The notes under the pieces are model-generated. The model had not been told where the DNA came from and made no database searches. It worked only from the letters and a program-made list of their open reading frames with translations. Below, piece by piece: positions 1-9,132 of a DNA stretch of 64,000 bases (positions within the stretch are counted from its first letter, which is position 1; each line of letters begins with the position of its first letter). A program made the position numbers and the translations under genes. Source of the stretch: CAWCWK01 sp963842125 (GTDB lineage Bacteria > Pseudomonadota > Alphaproteobacteria > Rhizobiales > CAWCWK01); assembly GCA_963842125.1 (NCBI GenBank), contig CAWJFE010000001.1, positions 124,001 to 188,000 of the forward strand, read 5' to 3'.

Positions 1-1
1 C

Positions 2-2716
2 TATTTCGACATCCGCATCTTCGAGCGGCTCTCCGAGTGGTCGCCGCAATCGGGCGAGGAGCCGGTCTCGCGGTTCCTGCGCGAAGGCGTGCCCGGCCTC
101 ACCCCGCCGCCGACGCTCGATCAGAGCGCGCTTCGCCCCAGCGTCGAGATCGGCGCCGGCAGCGCGCTCGGCGGACTGACGCTCGAGGACCGGCGTCAGG
201 AGATCCTCGAGAGCGGCGCCTTCCACGCCGCCTGGTATCGCGGGCGCTATCCCGACCTTGCGGCGCTGCCGGACGTGATGGAGCATTTCGTGCGCTCCGG
301 CCTCGTCGAGGGGCGCCAGCCCAATCCCTATTTCGATCCCATGTGGTACGCGGCCGAGCATGGGCAGGCCATGAGGGACGGGCTGCCGCCCTTCCTCCAC
401 TATCTCCGCCACGGCTGGCGCGACATGCGCAACCCGTCGCCGAAATTCGACCTGGCGAGCTATGCCGCCCTCACCGGCTGGTCGCCGGCCGATGGCGAGG
501 AGCCGGTCGCCCGCTTCATGCGGGATGGGTTGCCGGGTGTCGAGGGCGTCCGAAGCGTCGATCCGGAGCGGCCTGACACGTTCATCAATATCGGCCGCGA
601 CGCGCATGTCCCCGTCATGCCGGGCAGCCAGATGCGGCTGCCGCTCGACTTCCGCCCGGCCGAGCGGGCGGCCGAGGCCGGCAGCTTCACGCCCAACCGC
701 CTCACCATCCACTGGATCGTGCCCGACTTCGCGCCCGGCAGCGGCGGGCACACGACGATCTTTCGGATGATCCGGATGCTGGGACTGCGCGGGCATCGGC
801 AGACGATCTGGGTCCACGGCACCCAGTTCCATGCCCATGGCGGCGCGGCCTACGACACGATCGCCAAGCATTTCATGGCGCTCGACGCGCAGGTCATGAT
901 GGTGGGCGAGGGCGACATCCGCTCGGCGCCGGGCGATGTCGTGATCGCGACGGACTGGGCCTCCGTGTGGATCGCGCGCGCGATGGCGCACGTGAAGCGC
1001 ACATTCTATTTCGTGCAGGACTTCGAGCCCCTCTTCTATCCACGCGGCGCCGAGAGCCTGCTGGCGGACGCGACCTACGACATGGATGTCGACTGCATCT
1101 GCGCCTCGCCCTGGCTGAAGACCAAGATGGAGGAGCGCGGCCGCTGGGCCCGCGCTTTCCACCTCGCCGCCGACCGCGACCTCTATCTGCCGGGGCCGGA
1201 TCAGACCGGCGAGCAGCCGTTGGGAGCGAGGCAGCCGGAACGGCCGCGCATCGCGTTCTACGCCCGCCGCTTCACGGCCAGGCGCGCGGTCGATCTCGGG
1301 CTTCTGGCACTGGAAGAACTCTCGCGGCGCGGACACGCCTTCTTCGTCGACTTCTTCGGCGCCAACGAAGTCATCGAGACCGCCGACTATCCCTTCATCG
1401 TCCACGGCGTGCGCAAACCGTCCGAGCTGGCCGCGCTCTACGCCGAGGCGACGATCGGCGTCGTCTTCTCGGCCACCAACTATTCGCTCGTGCCGCAGGA
1501 GATGATGGCGAGCGGGCTGCCGCTCGTCGAGCTCGACGTGGAGAGCACGCGGGCGATCTACCCGGACGGGATCGTGACGCCCGCCGCCGTCGATCCGGTG
1601 CGGATCGCGGATGCGATGGAGGCCCTCCTCTTCGACCCCGAGCGCCGGGCCCGCCAGCGCGCGGCGGCGAGCGAGTGGGTCGCGCAGTTCTCCTGGAAAG
1701 GTGCGGCCGACGTCATCGAAGGCGCGCTCACCGACCGGCTCGGCGCACTCGGCCATGTCGCGACGGCGCCCGCGCCCGCGCCCGACACGCCCAAGGTCTC
1801 GGTCGTCATCCCCACGCTCGACGGCGGCGAGCGGCTGATGGACGTGCTGGATTGCGTGAAGGCGCAAGTCTTGAGTGCGCCCTTCGAGATCCTCGTCATC
1901 GACAGCGGCTCGAGCGACGGCACGCTCGAGCGGATGGAGGCCGATCCGCGCATCATGGTCCACCGGATCGACAAGTCCGCGTTCGGCCACGGCCGCACCC
2001 GCAATCTGGGCGTCGAGCTGACGTCGGGAGACTACGTCGCCTTCCTGACCCAGGACGCGCTGCCGGTCGGCGACAACTGGCTCGCCGATCTCGTCATCGC
2101 GCTCGATCACTACCCCATGGCCGCCGGCGCCTTCGGGCGGCACGTCGCGCTGCCCGATGCCGATCCCTTTACCAAGCGCGACATGGACGCCCATTTCCGC
2201 CAGTTCCTCGACCTGCCGCTCATCCACGCCCGGGACACCGACCCCGCGCGCTGGGCCACCGGCGATGTCGGCTGGCGGCAGATCCTGCACTTCTACTCGG
2301 ACAATTCCTCCATCCTGCGCCGCAGCGTCTGGAAGGAGATCCCGATGCGCGACGTCGCCTATGGCGAGGACCAGCTCTTCGCGCGCGACATCGTTGAGGC
2401 GGGCTATCAGAAGATCTACGTGCCCTCCTCGGTCGTCGAGCACAGCCACGACTACGACGCCGACGAGACCTATGAGCGCGCGCGCACCGAGAGCGCGTTC
2501 TTCTACGAGCATTTCGGCTACGACCTTATGGCCGATGGCAACGCGATGCAGCCGGTCCTCGACGGGCTGAACGCGTCCGACGAGGCCTGGGCGCTCGCGC
2601 ACGGCATCCGGGCCGAGGCGATCGAGACGCGGCTCGCCCTCAATGCAGCCCGCCTGCGCGGTCATCTCGACGGGCGGCGCGAGGCGCAAGGGACGCCGGA
2701 GACGGGCACCTCGTGA
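2..2716 (+). CDS. Glycosyltransferase, GT4 (WsaF-like) fused to GT2, 5' end outside window
   Basis: The reading frame is open from base 2, so the N-terminus lies upstream of the window. About 904 codons are visible. The first 200 residues contain degenerate repeats of the pattern YFD..WY...G..P..HF...G...GR.P, seen again in the protein at 20054. From about residue 235 (TIHWIVPDFAPGSGGHTTIF) the sequence resembles the N-terminus of WsaF-type rhamnosyltransferases and runs into a GT4-like nucleotide-sugar domain. From about residue 597 (VSVVIPTLDGGE, then VIDSGSSDGT) there is a GT2 domain. The product is probably a cytoplasmic enzyme that builds a surface polysaccharide. Its stop codon overlaps the next start (GTGA), so the two are translationally coupled. 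The sugar donor and acceptor cannot be told from sequence. Confidence 0.85.
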   Translation, partial: YFDIRIFERLSEWSPQSGEEPVSRFLREGVPGLTPPPTLDQSALRPSVEIGAGSALGGLTLEDRRQEILESGAFHAAWYRGRYPDLAALPDVMEHFVRSGLVEGRQPNPYFDPMWYAAEHGQAMRDGLPPFLHYLRHGWRDMRNPSPKFDLASYAALTGWSPADGEEPVARFMRDGLPGVEGVRSVDPERPDTFINIGRDAHVPVMPGSQMRLPLDFRPAERAAEAGSFTPNRLTIHWIVPDFAPGSGGHTTIFRMIRMLGLRGHRQTIWVHGTQFHAHGGAAYDTIAKHFMALDAQVMMVGEGDIRSAPGDVVIATDWASVWIARAMAHVKRTFYFVQDFEPLFYPRGAESLLADATYDMDVDCICASPWLKTKMEERGRWARAFHLAADRDLYLPGPDQTGEQPLGARQPERPRIAFYARRFTARRAVDLGLLALEELSRRGHAFFVDFFGANEVIETADYPFIVHGVRKPSELAALYAEATIGVVFSATNYSLVPQEMMASGLPLVELDVESTRAIYPDGIVTPAAVDPVRIADAMEALLFDPERRARQRAAASEWVAQFSWKGAADVIEGALTDRLGALGHVATAPAPAPDTPKVSVVIPTLDGGERLMDVLDCVKAQVLSAPFEILVIDSGSSDGTLERMEADPRIMVHRIDKSAFGHGRTRNLGVELTSGDYVAFLTQDALPVGDNWLADLVIALDHYPMAAGAFGRHVALPDADPFTKRDMDAHFRQFLDLPLIHARDTDPARWATGDVGWRQILHFYSDNSSILRRSVWKEIPMRDVAYGEDQLFARDIVEAGYQKIYVPSSVVEHSHDYDADETYERARTESAFFYEHFGYDLMADGNAMQPVLDGLNASDEAWALAHGIRAEAIETRLALNAARLRGHLDGRREAQGTPETGTS

Positions 2717-4905
2717 GCGGCGATCACGACCTGCGCGTCGACGCCCGGCTCGCGCCCGACATCCTCACGCGAGGCGGACAGATCCTCGTCGGCGCGGGGC
2801 TGGCGCGCGAGGGACTGGCCGAAGGGCTCGACGTCGCGGAGCTTGGCCTGCCCGTCGTGGTCTTCGACGAGACCGGCAGGCTCTCCTCGCTCGATCAGGC
2901 GCGTGGGCGGGCGCCGCGCGGCGAGACGGTGCGAATCGGCGCCATCCCGCACGATGTCGTCGCCATTATCGGCGGGCCGCAGGAGCACGAAGCGGTCGAG
3001 GCTTTGCGTGCGCTCTTCGCCCACCACGACGCGCGGCCCATGCCGCAGACGCGCAGTCTCGGCGATGCGCCGCAGGACTGGGCCCGCGCGCTCGGCCGCT
3101 GGCTGCCGCAGGTGCTGGGTGCCAGGCTTGGCGCGCTCCAGGCCCTCACCGGCGCCCGCGAGGCCGAGATCGCGCGATTGCGCATCGAGACGGAGTGGCG
3201 CGCGCTCCAACTGCGCACGGGCCGCGAGATGGTCGAGGCGATCGGCTACGCCACCCGGCTCCTCGCCTTCGAGGCGACGCCCGGCGCACGCGATATCGGC
3301 CCGGCTGGCACCCACGCTCCGACCGAGACGCGGCTCGCCGCCACGAGCCTCATCGAGCGCCTGCCCGTCGATGCCGCCGGCCTGACCGGACTCTCCTTAT
3401 ACGCAAACACGACCGATGATCCCGGCGACGGCCACATCGTCATCGCCGTTACCGATCCCGTCGGCGGCACGCTCGCCCGCGCCGAGATCGCCTATCGGGA
3501 CGTTGCGCCCGGCTGGAACGACGTGCTCTTCAGCGATGCCATCGGCCCGCTCCACGGCGACGCCCATTGCGTCATCGCCTGGTTCGGCACGGGTGGCGCC
3601 GCCCCGCGCTTCGCCTTGAGCGACCGCGAGGTCTCCCGCTTCGGCCTCGTCACGCCGCCCATCGAGGCGACCCTTGCCCTTCGCGCCTGGAAAGGGCTAT
3701 CGACCGAGGCGTTCCGGCCGGAGCCCGAGGTCCCGCGCCTGGAGCGGCACGCGTTGACCGGCGCCGCTCTTCGCGAGGCGACGCACTACCTCTTCGGTGC
3801 GGCCGAGCGGGCGATGGCGCGCCAAAGGCACGGCTCCGATCCGCTCGCCCTGGCAGACGAGGGCCACCTCACGCTCAAGGCGACCGACGCGCTGACCGGC
3901 GCCCGCCTCGCCGATGCGCTGCCCCGGGGCACGCATGGCGCGCGCGTCACCGTCTCGGTGCCGCTCGCGAGCCCCGCGCCGCTCACCCTCGCCCTTCTAC
4001 CGCTCTCGCGAGCCGAGACCGACGATCCGGACGCGCTGCGCGAGATGCTGGACGCACGGCTGGGCGTGGACGCGCACAATGCGCCTTGGCCCGCGCGCAC
4101 CCTCGCGCCCGGAGAGCGGGCCGAGATCGCGCTCGCCTTCGATGCGCCCTTGGCCGAGCCCTACGCCCTCGGCCTCGTCCTCTCCGCCAGCGACGCGGCT
4201 CCGACCACAAACGACGAGGCTGACACGGAGCCGACCGTGCGTGATCGCCACGCCAGCGCCTCCATATCCGCCATCACGATCGAGACGGAGCGGCCCCGCC
4301 GCGCTCTCACCCCCTTCGCGCGGCGCATTCCCTTCCCCGAGATGAAGAGCCGGACCGGCTACCTCTTCGGCGCCGGCGAGGGCCTGCGCGCGACCGAGTT
4401 CATGGGCTTCTCCGTTCTCGACGTCTCGGATGTGGAGGGCTTCATGCAGACCCATCCGCTGCCGGATGAGTCGCCCCTCGGCGATCTCGCCGGCGCACGG
4501 GTGACGGGCATTCTGCCGCTCGGCCTCACCCGCGTCTCGGCGCGCGTGGTCACCGCCCACCCGCAGGGGCCGATGGCGGAGTACGGGCTCCTCGCCGTGC
4601 CCGTGTCGGCCGGGCTCGACGATCCGATCGGCTTTCGCGAGGCCCTCGAGGCGAGCGTGAAGGGCGGCAAGCGGCTGCCCGACGGCGTGATCGCGCGATC
4701 CGCCATCCAGGTCGAGCCCGGCCGCACCGCCGATCTGACGCTCGACTGCGAACCGCTCGACGAGCCCGCCGACCTCCTCTGCACGATCCGCTCGCTCTCC
4801 GGCCACACCAACTTCGCCTGGTGCCGCTGGACCTCGCTCGCCGTCACGGTCTCGCCCGGCGCGAGCACCGTCCACCGGGCCGAGCCGCCCCGACAGGCGC
4901 GCTAG
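2713..4905 (+). CDS. Hypothetical protein of glycan operon (DUF6212-like?)
   Basis: A 730-residue protein with a GTG start overlapping the upstream stop. I do not recognise a catalytic motif. There is no signal peptide and no clear membrane segment. Residues 130-190 look helical (QALTGAREAEIARLRIETEW), followed by a long region with alternating hydrophobic and polar residues suggestive of beta-sandwich, possibly carbohydrate-binding, modules. It may belong to the uncharacterised DUF6212 group that I associate with alphaproteobacterial glycosyltransferase loci, but that is recalled, not checked. It lies between two glycosyltransferases with a 4-nt overlap upstream and a 4-nt gap downstream, so it is almost certainly co-translated with them and acts on the same glycan. 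Confidence 0.75.
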   Translation: MSGDHDLRVDARLAPDILTRGGQILVGAGLAREGLAEGLDVAELGLPVVVFDETGRLSSLDQARGRAPRGETVRIGAIPHDVVAIIGGPQEHEAVEALRALFAHHDARPMPQTRSLGDAPQDWARALGRWLPQVLGARLGALQALTGAREAEIARLRIETEWRALQLRTGREMVEAIGYATRLLAFEATPGARDIGPAGTHAPTETRLAATSLIERLPVDAAGLTGLSLYANTTDDPGDGHIVIAVTDPVGGTLARAEIAYRDVAPGWNDVLFSDAIGPLHGDAHCVIAWFGTGGAAPRFALSDREVSRFGLVTPPIEATLALRAWKGLSTEAFRPEPEVPRLERHALTGAALREATHYLFGAAERAMARQRHGSDPLALADEGHLTLKATDALTGARLADALPRGTHGARVTVSVPLASPAPLTLALLPLSRAETDDPDALREMLDARLGVDAHNAPWPARTLAPGERAEIALAFDAPLAEPYALGLVLSASDAAPTTNDEADTEPTVRDRHASASISAITIETERPRRALTPFARRIPFPEMKSRTGYLFGAGEGLRATEFMGFSVLDVSDVEGFMQTHPLPDESPLGDLAGARVTGILPLGLTRVSARVVTAHPQGPMAEYGLLAVPVSAGLDDPIGFREALEASVKGGKRLPDGVIARSAIQVEPGRTADLTLDCEPLDEPADLLCTIRSLSGHTNFAWCRWTSLAVTVSPGASTVHRAEPPRQAR

Positions 4906-4909
4906 GGCG

Positions 4910-7024
4910 ATGCTGGCCGACGACCTCATCCGCGCGCTTCCCGCAGAGGGACCGCCGCCGGCGATGCGCCGCGCCAAGCCCTTCGGCTTCCGGCGGATCG
5001 GCGTCGTCGTGCCGGTCTTCGGGCATGCGCGCTACGTGGTCGAGACGATCGAGGCGGCGATGGCCGTGCGCCTCTCCTGCCCGCTCGTCGTCCTCGCCAT
5101 CGACGATGGCTGCCCCTCGCCCGAGACCCGCGCCGCGCTCTCCGCGCTCCGCGCCCGGCACGAGGCGAGCGCGAATCCGGCGCGCGCCCTTCTCACCGCC
5201 CGCCAGGCCAATGGCGGCCTTTCCGCCGCCCGCAATGCGGGGGTGCGGACGCTCCTCTCTCTCTACAGGGACATCGACGCGGTCTTCTTTCTCGACGCCG
5301 ACAACCGCATCGAGCCCTACGCGCTCCAGTCCTCGTCGGCGACGCTCTGGGCCGCACGGGAGGCCGACGCGTCGATCGGCTGGGCCTTCCCCGACATTCA
5401 CGCCTTCGGCCTGACCCCTTTCGCGGACGGCGTCGACATCCGCGAGACGGCCCGTGCGGACACCGTCTTTCGCCACCTCAGGGGCAACATGTCGGAGGCC
5501 GGCAGCCTCGTCGCGCGGGAGGTCTTCGAAGCGGGCGTCACCTATGACGAGACGATGCGCGCGGGGCTGGAGGACTGGGAGTTCTGGCTGAGCGCACGGG
5601 ATGCCGGCTTCTCGGGCGTGCGGGTCAAGGATCCGGGCTTCCTCTACCGCGTGCGCCCAGAGAGCATGGTCGCCCAGTCGCGCCGCGAGACCCAGCAGAT
5701 CCTCGCCTATATGCGCAAGAAGCACGATCGCCTCTTCGCGCGCTCTGCCGTGCTGCGCGCCGAGCACGAGGAAGCGCCGCGCTTCCTGATGGCCGATCTC
5801 GAGACCGGCGCGCTGCGCGCCACGTCCGACCCGCTCGCCCCCGGCCGTCCGGTTCCGCTGCCGGAGTTCCGCCGCCTCGTCGAGAGTTACCTGCGCGATC
5901 CCCACGCCCATGACGACCTGCCGCCCATCCTCATCGCTCATCAGGGCATGGCGGCGCCGGCCAACGAATGGCCGAAGCATTTGCGCAGCCTCGTCTTCGA
6001 AGTGACAAGAACGCCGCTCGATGCGCCCTGCCTCATCCAGATCGAGCCCAACAACCACGCGAGCCGCTTCCACGGCGACCCTCGGCACGCGCGCAAGATC
6101 GCCGAGCGCTCGACGGCGCTCCTCGCCCTCATCCCCGTCACCGCGATCGCCCGGCTGATCGCCGAGAGCCCGCGCGAGCCCGGCCTCGCCATCCTTCGCG
6201 ACACGACGCGCATGGAGCACTGGACGGTCCCGATCATCGGCCCCGCACCCGGCCCCGCCGGCAAGGCGATCGGCCCGCGCCGCGTGCGCCGGCTCTCGGC
6301 GCTGCTGCGAGCCGTCACGGGGCTGACGCCGGCTCGCCCCCTCGCCCATGTCTCGCGCCTTCACCGCGGCCCCTTCGCCGCCGACGCCCGTCTTCACGTC
6401 AGCGACGATGTCTGCGGCGCGTGGCCCTGGCCGCCCTTCCCGAGCGTGCGGGCGAGGCGAGCCCGCGTCCTTCTCACGCTGTCGCCCGAGAGCCTACGTA
6501 TCGAGAACGCCCGCGAGGCCTTCGCCGCCCTCGCCCGCCGCCTCGCCTCGGCCGACCTCGCCATCTCCGTCCTCTTCGACGGCCAGACGCAGAGCCTCGA
6601 TCTCGACGCCGTCTTCGCCGCGATCGAGCCCGAGACCGTTATCCTCGATCCCGAGCCGACGCGCCGGCTCGGTACGTTCGGCTATCTCGGCCGCGACCTG
6701 CCCGTCGACGATCCGGAGAGCCACGCCCAGCGCATCGCCGTCGCGCGCGGCCACGAGGCGGTCGTTGGCTTCGGCTTCTGCCGCATGACGACGCTGTTCG
6801 GCGAGTTGAAGGGCGACGGCCTCGCCATCGTGACCGACATGCCGGACGCGCTTCTCGATCACGCCGATACGCCCGACCGGCTGGCCGCCTACGAGCACGC
6901 CCACCACGCCATCCTCGCCGACGAGGCGGGCCGCGCCGCGCTCGCCGACCGGGGCGTGCCATCGGCGCGGATGCAGCCGCGCGAGCGCATCGGCTTCGCC
7001 CTCCAGCGCCGCCTCGCCAGCTAG
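4910..7024 (+). CDS. Glycosyltransferase family 2 protein
   Basis: A 704-residue protein. The N-terminal half is a GT-A fold GT2 domain: GVVVPVFGHARYVVETIEAA at about residues 33-52, the donor-binding LDADN motif near residue 128, and a GLEDWEFWL segment near residue 218 that matches the ED acceptor motif of the family. The C-terminal half (after about residue 300) has no GT motif that I recognise and may be a second, diverged sugar-transfer or scaffold domain. It starts 4 nt after the preceding stop and is followed 9 nt later by the sulfotransferase gene, so it belongs to the same operon. The linkage formed is unknown. Confidence 0.85.
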   Translation: MLADDLIRALPAEGPPPAMRRAKPFGFRRIGVVVPVFGHARYVVETIEAAMAVRLSCPLVVLAIDDGCPSPETRAALSALRARHEASANPARALLTARQANGGLSAARNAGVRTLLSLYRDIDAVFFLDADNRIEPYALQSSSATLWAAREADASIGWAFPDIHAFGLTPFADGVDIRETARADTVFRHLRGNMSEAGSLVAREVFEAGVTYDETMRAGLEDWEFWLSARDAGFSGVRVKDPGFLYRVRPESMVAQSRRETQQILAYMRKKHDRLFARSAVLRAEHEEAPRFLMADLETGALRATSDPLAPGRPVPLPEFRRLVESYLRDPHAHDDLPPILIAHQGMAAPANEWPKHLRSLVFEVTRTPLDAPCLIQIEPNNHASRFHGDPRHARKIAERSTALLALIPVTAIARLIAESPREPGLAILRDTTRMEHWTVPIIGPAPGPAGKAIGPRRVRRLSALLRAVTGLTPARPLAHVSRLHRGPFAADARLHVSDDVCGAWPWPPFPSVRARRARVLLTLSPESLRIENAREAFAALARRLASADLAISVLFDGQTQSLDLDAVFAAIEPETVILDPEPTRRLGTFGYLGRDLPVDDPESHAQRIAVARGHEAVVGFGFCRMTTLFGELKGDGLAIVTDMPDALLDHADTPDRLAAYEHAHHAILADEAGRAALADRGVPSARMQPRERIGFALQRRLAS

Positions 7025-7033
7025 GAAACCACC

Positions 7034-7717
7034 ATGACCCCGTCCGCCGCATCCCCTCTCGCCTTCGAGAAGTTCGTCGTCATCGTCACCTATGGCCGCT
7101 CCGGCTCGACGCTGCTGCAGACCATCCTGCAGAGCCTGCCCGGCGCCTTCATCCGTGGCGAGAACAACATGGCGCTCTATCCGCTCTTTCGCGCCTGGAA
7201 GCGGGCCTGGAACACCCGCTACAACCAGGGCCCCGGCGCCATTCCCTCCACCGGCCCGTGGTACGGCGCCGACGAGGTGCAGCCGCGCCGTTTCGCGACC
7301 AGCCTCGCCGCCGCCTTCGTCGAGGACATCCTCACCCCGCCGCCCGGCGTGCGCGTGCTCGGCTTCAAGGAGATCCGCTTCCACGACGTGGAGGGCGAGG
7401 ACATGCCCGACTTCCTCGACTGGATCCGCGAGACCTTCCCCGGCTGCCGCCTCGTCTTCAACACCCGCCGCGCGACCGATGTCGCCCGCTCCTCGTTCTG
7501 GAAGTCCGTCGAGATGGACGACGTGGTCGCCATGATCGAGGGGCTGGACGCCCAGTATGCCGACTATCTCGCCGCCCGCCCCGGCGCCGGCCATCTTGTG
7601 CGCTACGACGACTACGTGAAGGACGTCGAGGCCCTGCGCCCCCTCTTCGACTATCTCGGCGAGCCCTTCGATCGCGCCCGCATCGATGCCGCGCTGGCCC
7701 GCGAGCTCAAGCACTGA
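7034..7717 (+). CDS. Sulfotransferase family protein
   Basis: A 227-residue protein. The N-terminal TYGRSGSTLLQTIL (residues 19-32) is the 5'-phosphosulfate loop of PAPS-dependent sulfotransferases, followed by the usual beta strand and helix pattern. FNTRRATDVARSSFW near residue 140 fits the 3'-phosphate binding region (Arg and Ser). Members transfer sulfate from PAPS to hydroxyl or amino groups, often of glycans. Its position between two glycosyltransferase genes suggests sulfation of the polysaccharide made by this operon. The TGA stop overlaps the ATG of the next gene (ATGGACC after CACTG), so translation is coupled. No PAPS synthesis genes are visible in the window. Confidence 0.85.
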   Translation: MTPSAASPLAFEKFVVIVTYGRSGSTLLQTILQSLPGAFIRGENNMALYPLFRAWKRAWNTRYNQGPGAIPSTGPWYGADEVQPRRFATSLAAAFVEDILTPPPGVRVLGFKEIRFHDVEGEDMPDFLDWIRETFPGCRLVFNTRRATDVARSSFWKSVEMDDVVAMIEGLDAQYADYLAARPGAGHLVRYDDYVKDVEALRPLFDYLGEPFDRARIDAALARELKH

Positions 7718-8889
7718 TGGACCTGACCGCCGCGCCCCTCACCGCGCCGCAGCTCTGGGGCACCGGTGCCGGCGAGGGCTGGCACGACCTCACCCCCCGC
7801 ATCCGCGCCCGCGCGACGCATCCGGGCGGCGCGCCCCTCGGGGAAGGCCGACGCCTGCCGGGCAGCGCCCCGCGCCTGCCGACCGAGCCCGCCTTCCCGC
7901 TGCACGAGCGCCCGCGCTATCTCGTCCACGCCCGCGACGTCCTCCTCGTCGGCCAGCGCGCGCTGGTGGACGATGCGGCCGGCGCCCTCGTCAACGACGT
8001 GAACCTCCTCCCGTCCCCCTATACGAACCCCGCCGCGCCGCTCTCCACCTTCCCGCACGAGTTCCGCATGACGGAGGGCGCCGCGCGCGACGGCGAGACG
8101 CTGCGACTCGCGCTCGGCGACCCGCCCGAGACCATCGCCCGCCCCTGCCTCCTCCTCACCTCGACGGAGGCGCGCAATTACGGCTCCTGGCTCTTTCGCA
8201 TCGTCCCGAAGCTCCTCACGCTCGACGCGATCGACCCCCAAGGCGCCCGCGCCCTCCTCCTGCCCGAGGAGGCGACGCGGCCCGGCCACTGGATGCACGA
8301 GATCGTCGTCGCGCTCGCCCCCGGCCGCGAGACGATCGGCCACGACATCACCTGCGCCTACGCCCTCGCCGACGTGCTCGCCCCCTCGCTCCCCGCGCCG
8401 CAGAACGCGATTCCGGCCGATATCCGCGCCCGCCTCGCCGCCCTCGCCGCGCGATTCGACGGCGCCTATGCGGGCGATCCGACCTGTCTCTACGTCTCGC
8501 GGCGGCGCTGGGGGGAGGCGCATCCACGCCGCGTGATGGAGAACGAGGACGCGCTCGCGGCGCGCCTCGCCGCGCGTGGCTTCACCGAGATCGCGCCCGA
8601 GACGCTCCCCCTCCCCGCCCGCATCGACGCCTTCGCCCGGGCCCGCACGATCGTCGGCCCGTCGGGCTCCGGCCTTTTCAACGCCGTCTTCGCCAGACCC
8701 GGCGCGCGGATGATCGAGATCGAGCCCCTCCCCCGCTGGCGGCCGATGCACGCCGCGCTCTACCGCGCCTGCGGCCTCGCCCACGCCTTCGTTCCGGGCC
8801 GCGTCACCGCCCCCGGCCCCGCCCCCGACCACCCCCATTGGCGCGCCGACGAAACCGCTGTGGAAAAAGTCCTAGACTTTATTGCCTGA
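7717..8889 (+). CDS. Glycosyltransferase family 61 (DUF563) protein
   Basis: A 390-residue protein starting at the ATG that overlaps the sulfotransferase stop. The frame is open far upstream, but that part is only a shadow of the GT2 gene. The C-terminal block IVGPSGSGLFNAVFARPGAR (about residues 311-330) followed by MIEIEP is the hallmark of GT61 enzymes, and LLTSTEARNYGSWLF near residue 145 matches their N-terminal conserved block. GT61 proteins transfer xylose, GlcNAc or other sugars onto glycans. It is the last gene of the 5' glycan operon. No convincing U-rich terminator follows, and the next gene has its own promoter. Confidence 0.85.
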   Translation: MDLTAAPLTAPQLWGTGAGEGWHDLTPRIRARATHPGGAPLGEGRRLPGSAPRLPTEPAFPLHERPRYLVHARDVLLVGQRALVDDAAGALVNDVNLLPSPYTNPAAPLSTFPHEFRMTEGAARDGETLRLALGDPPETIARPCLLLTSTEARNYGSWLFRIVPKLLTLDAIDPQGARALLLPEEATRPGHWMHEIVVALAPGRETIGHDITCAYALADVLAPSLPAPQNAIPADIRARLAALAARFDGAYAGDPTCLYVSRRRWGEAHPRRVMENEDALAARLAARGFTEIAPETLPLPARIDAFARARTIVGPSGSGLFNAVFARPGARMIEIEPLPRWRPMHAALYRACGLAHAFVPGRVTAPGPAPDHPHWRADETAVEKVLDFIA

Positions 8890-9008
8890 CGCCCGCCCGC
8901 GTTAACCCCATCGCAACCCCTTGTCCGACGGGCCCTCTCCCAGGCGACATCACGCGGAACAGGCACATAAATGCCACAAACCACCCACCTTTCCGCCCTG
9001 TAACCCGG

Positions 9009-9037
9009 TTGACACACCCGCCCCCGCCCACGATAAC
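9009..9037 (+). promoter_or_regulatory. Probable sigma-70 type promoter of the RTX gene
   Basis: TTGACA (9009-9014) and GATAAC (9032-9037) are separated by 17 nt, close to the sigma-70 consensus. They lie 95 nt upstream of the RTX start codon, in a non-coding region (8890-9132) with no other feature. A GGAGAG ribosome binding site sits at 9122-9127, 5 nt before the ATG at 9133. Confidence 0.5.
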
Positions 9038-9132
9038 CCTTGCCACGCGCACAAACCGGCAGCGGGGGGCATGAGCTCGCTCTGGGTCAACGGACGCGTG
9101 CGAAATGCTTCTCGGATAGATGGAGAGACTGA

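Noticed and set aside
5968..7716. Open frame running into the GT61 gene from 5968
   Set aside because: The in-frame stretch before 7717 is an Arg/Pro-rich shadow of the GT2 and sulfotransferase genes; only the part from the ATG at 7717 has protein-like composition and GT61 similarity.
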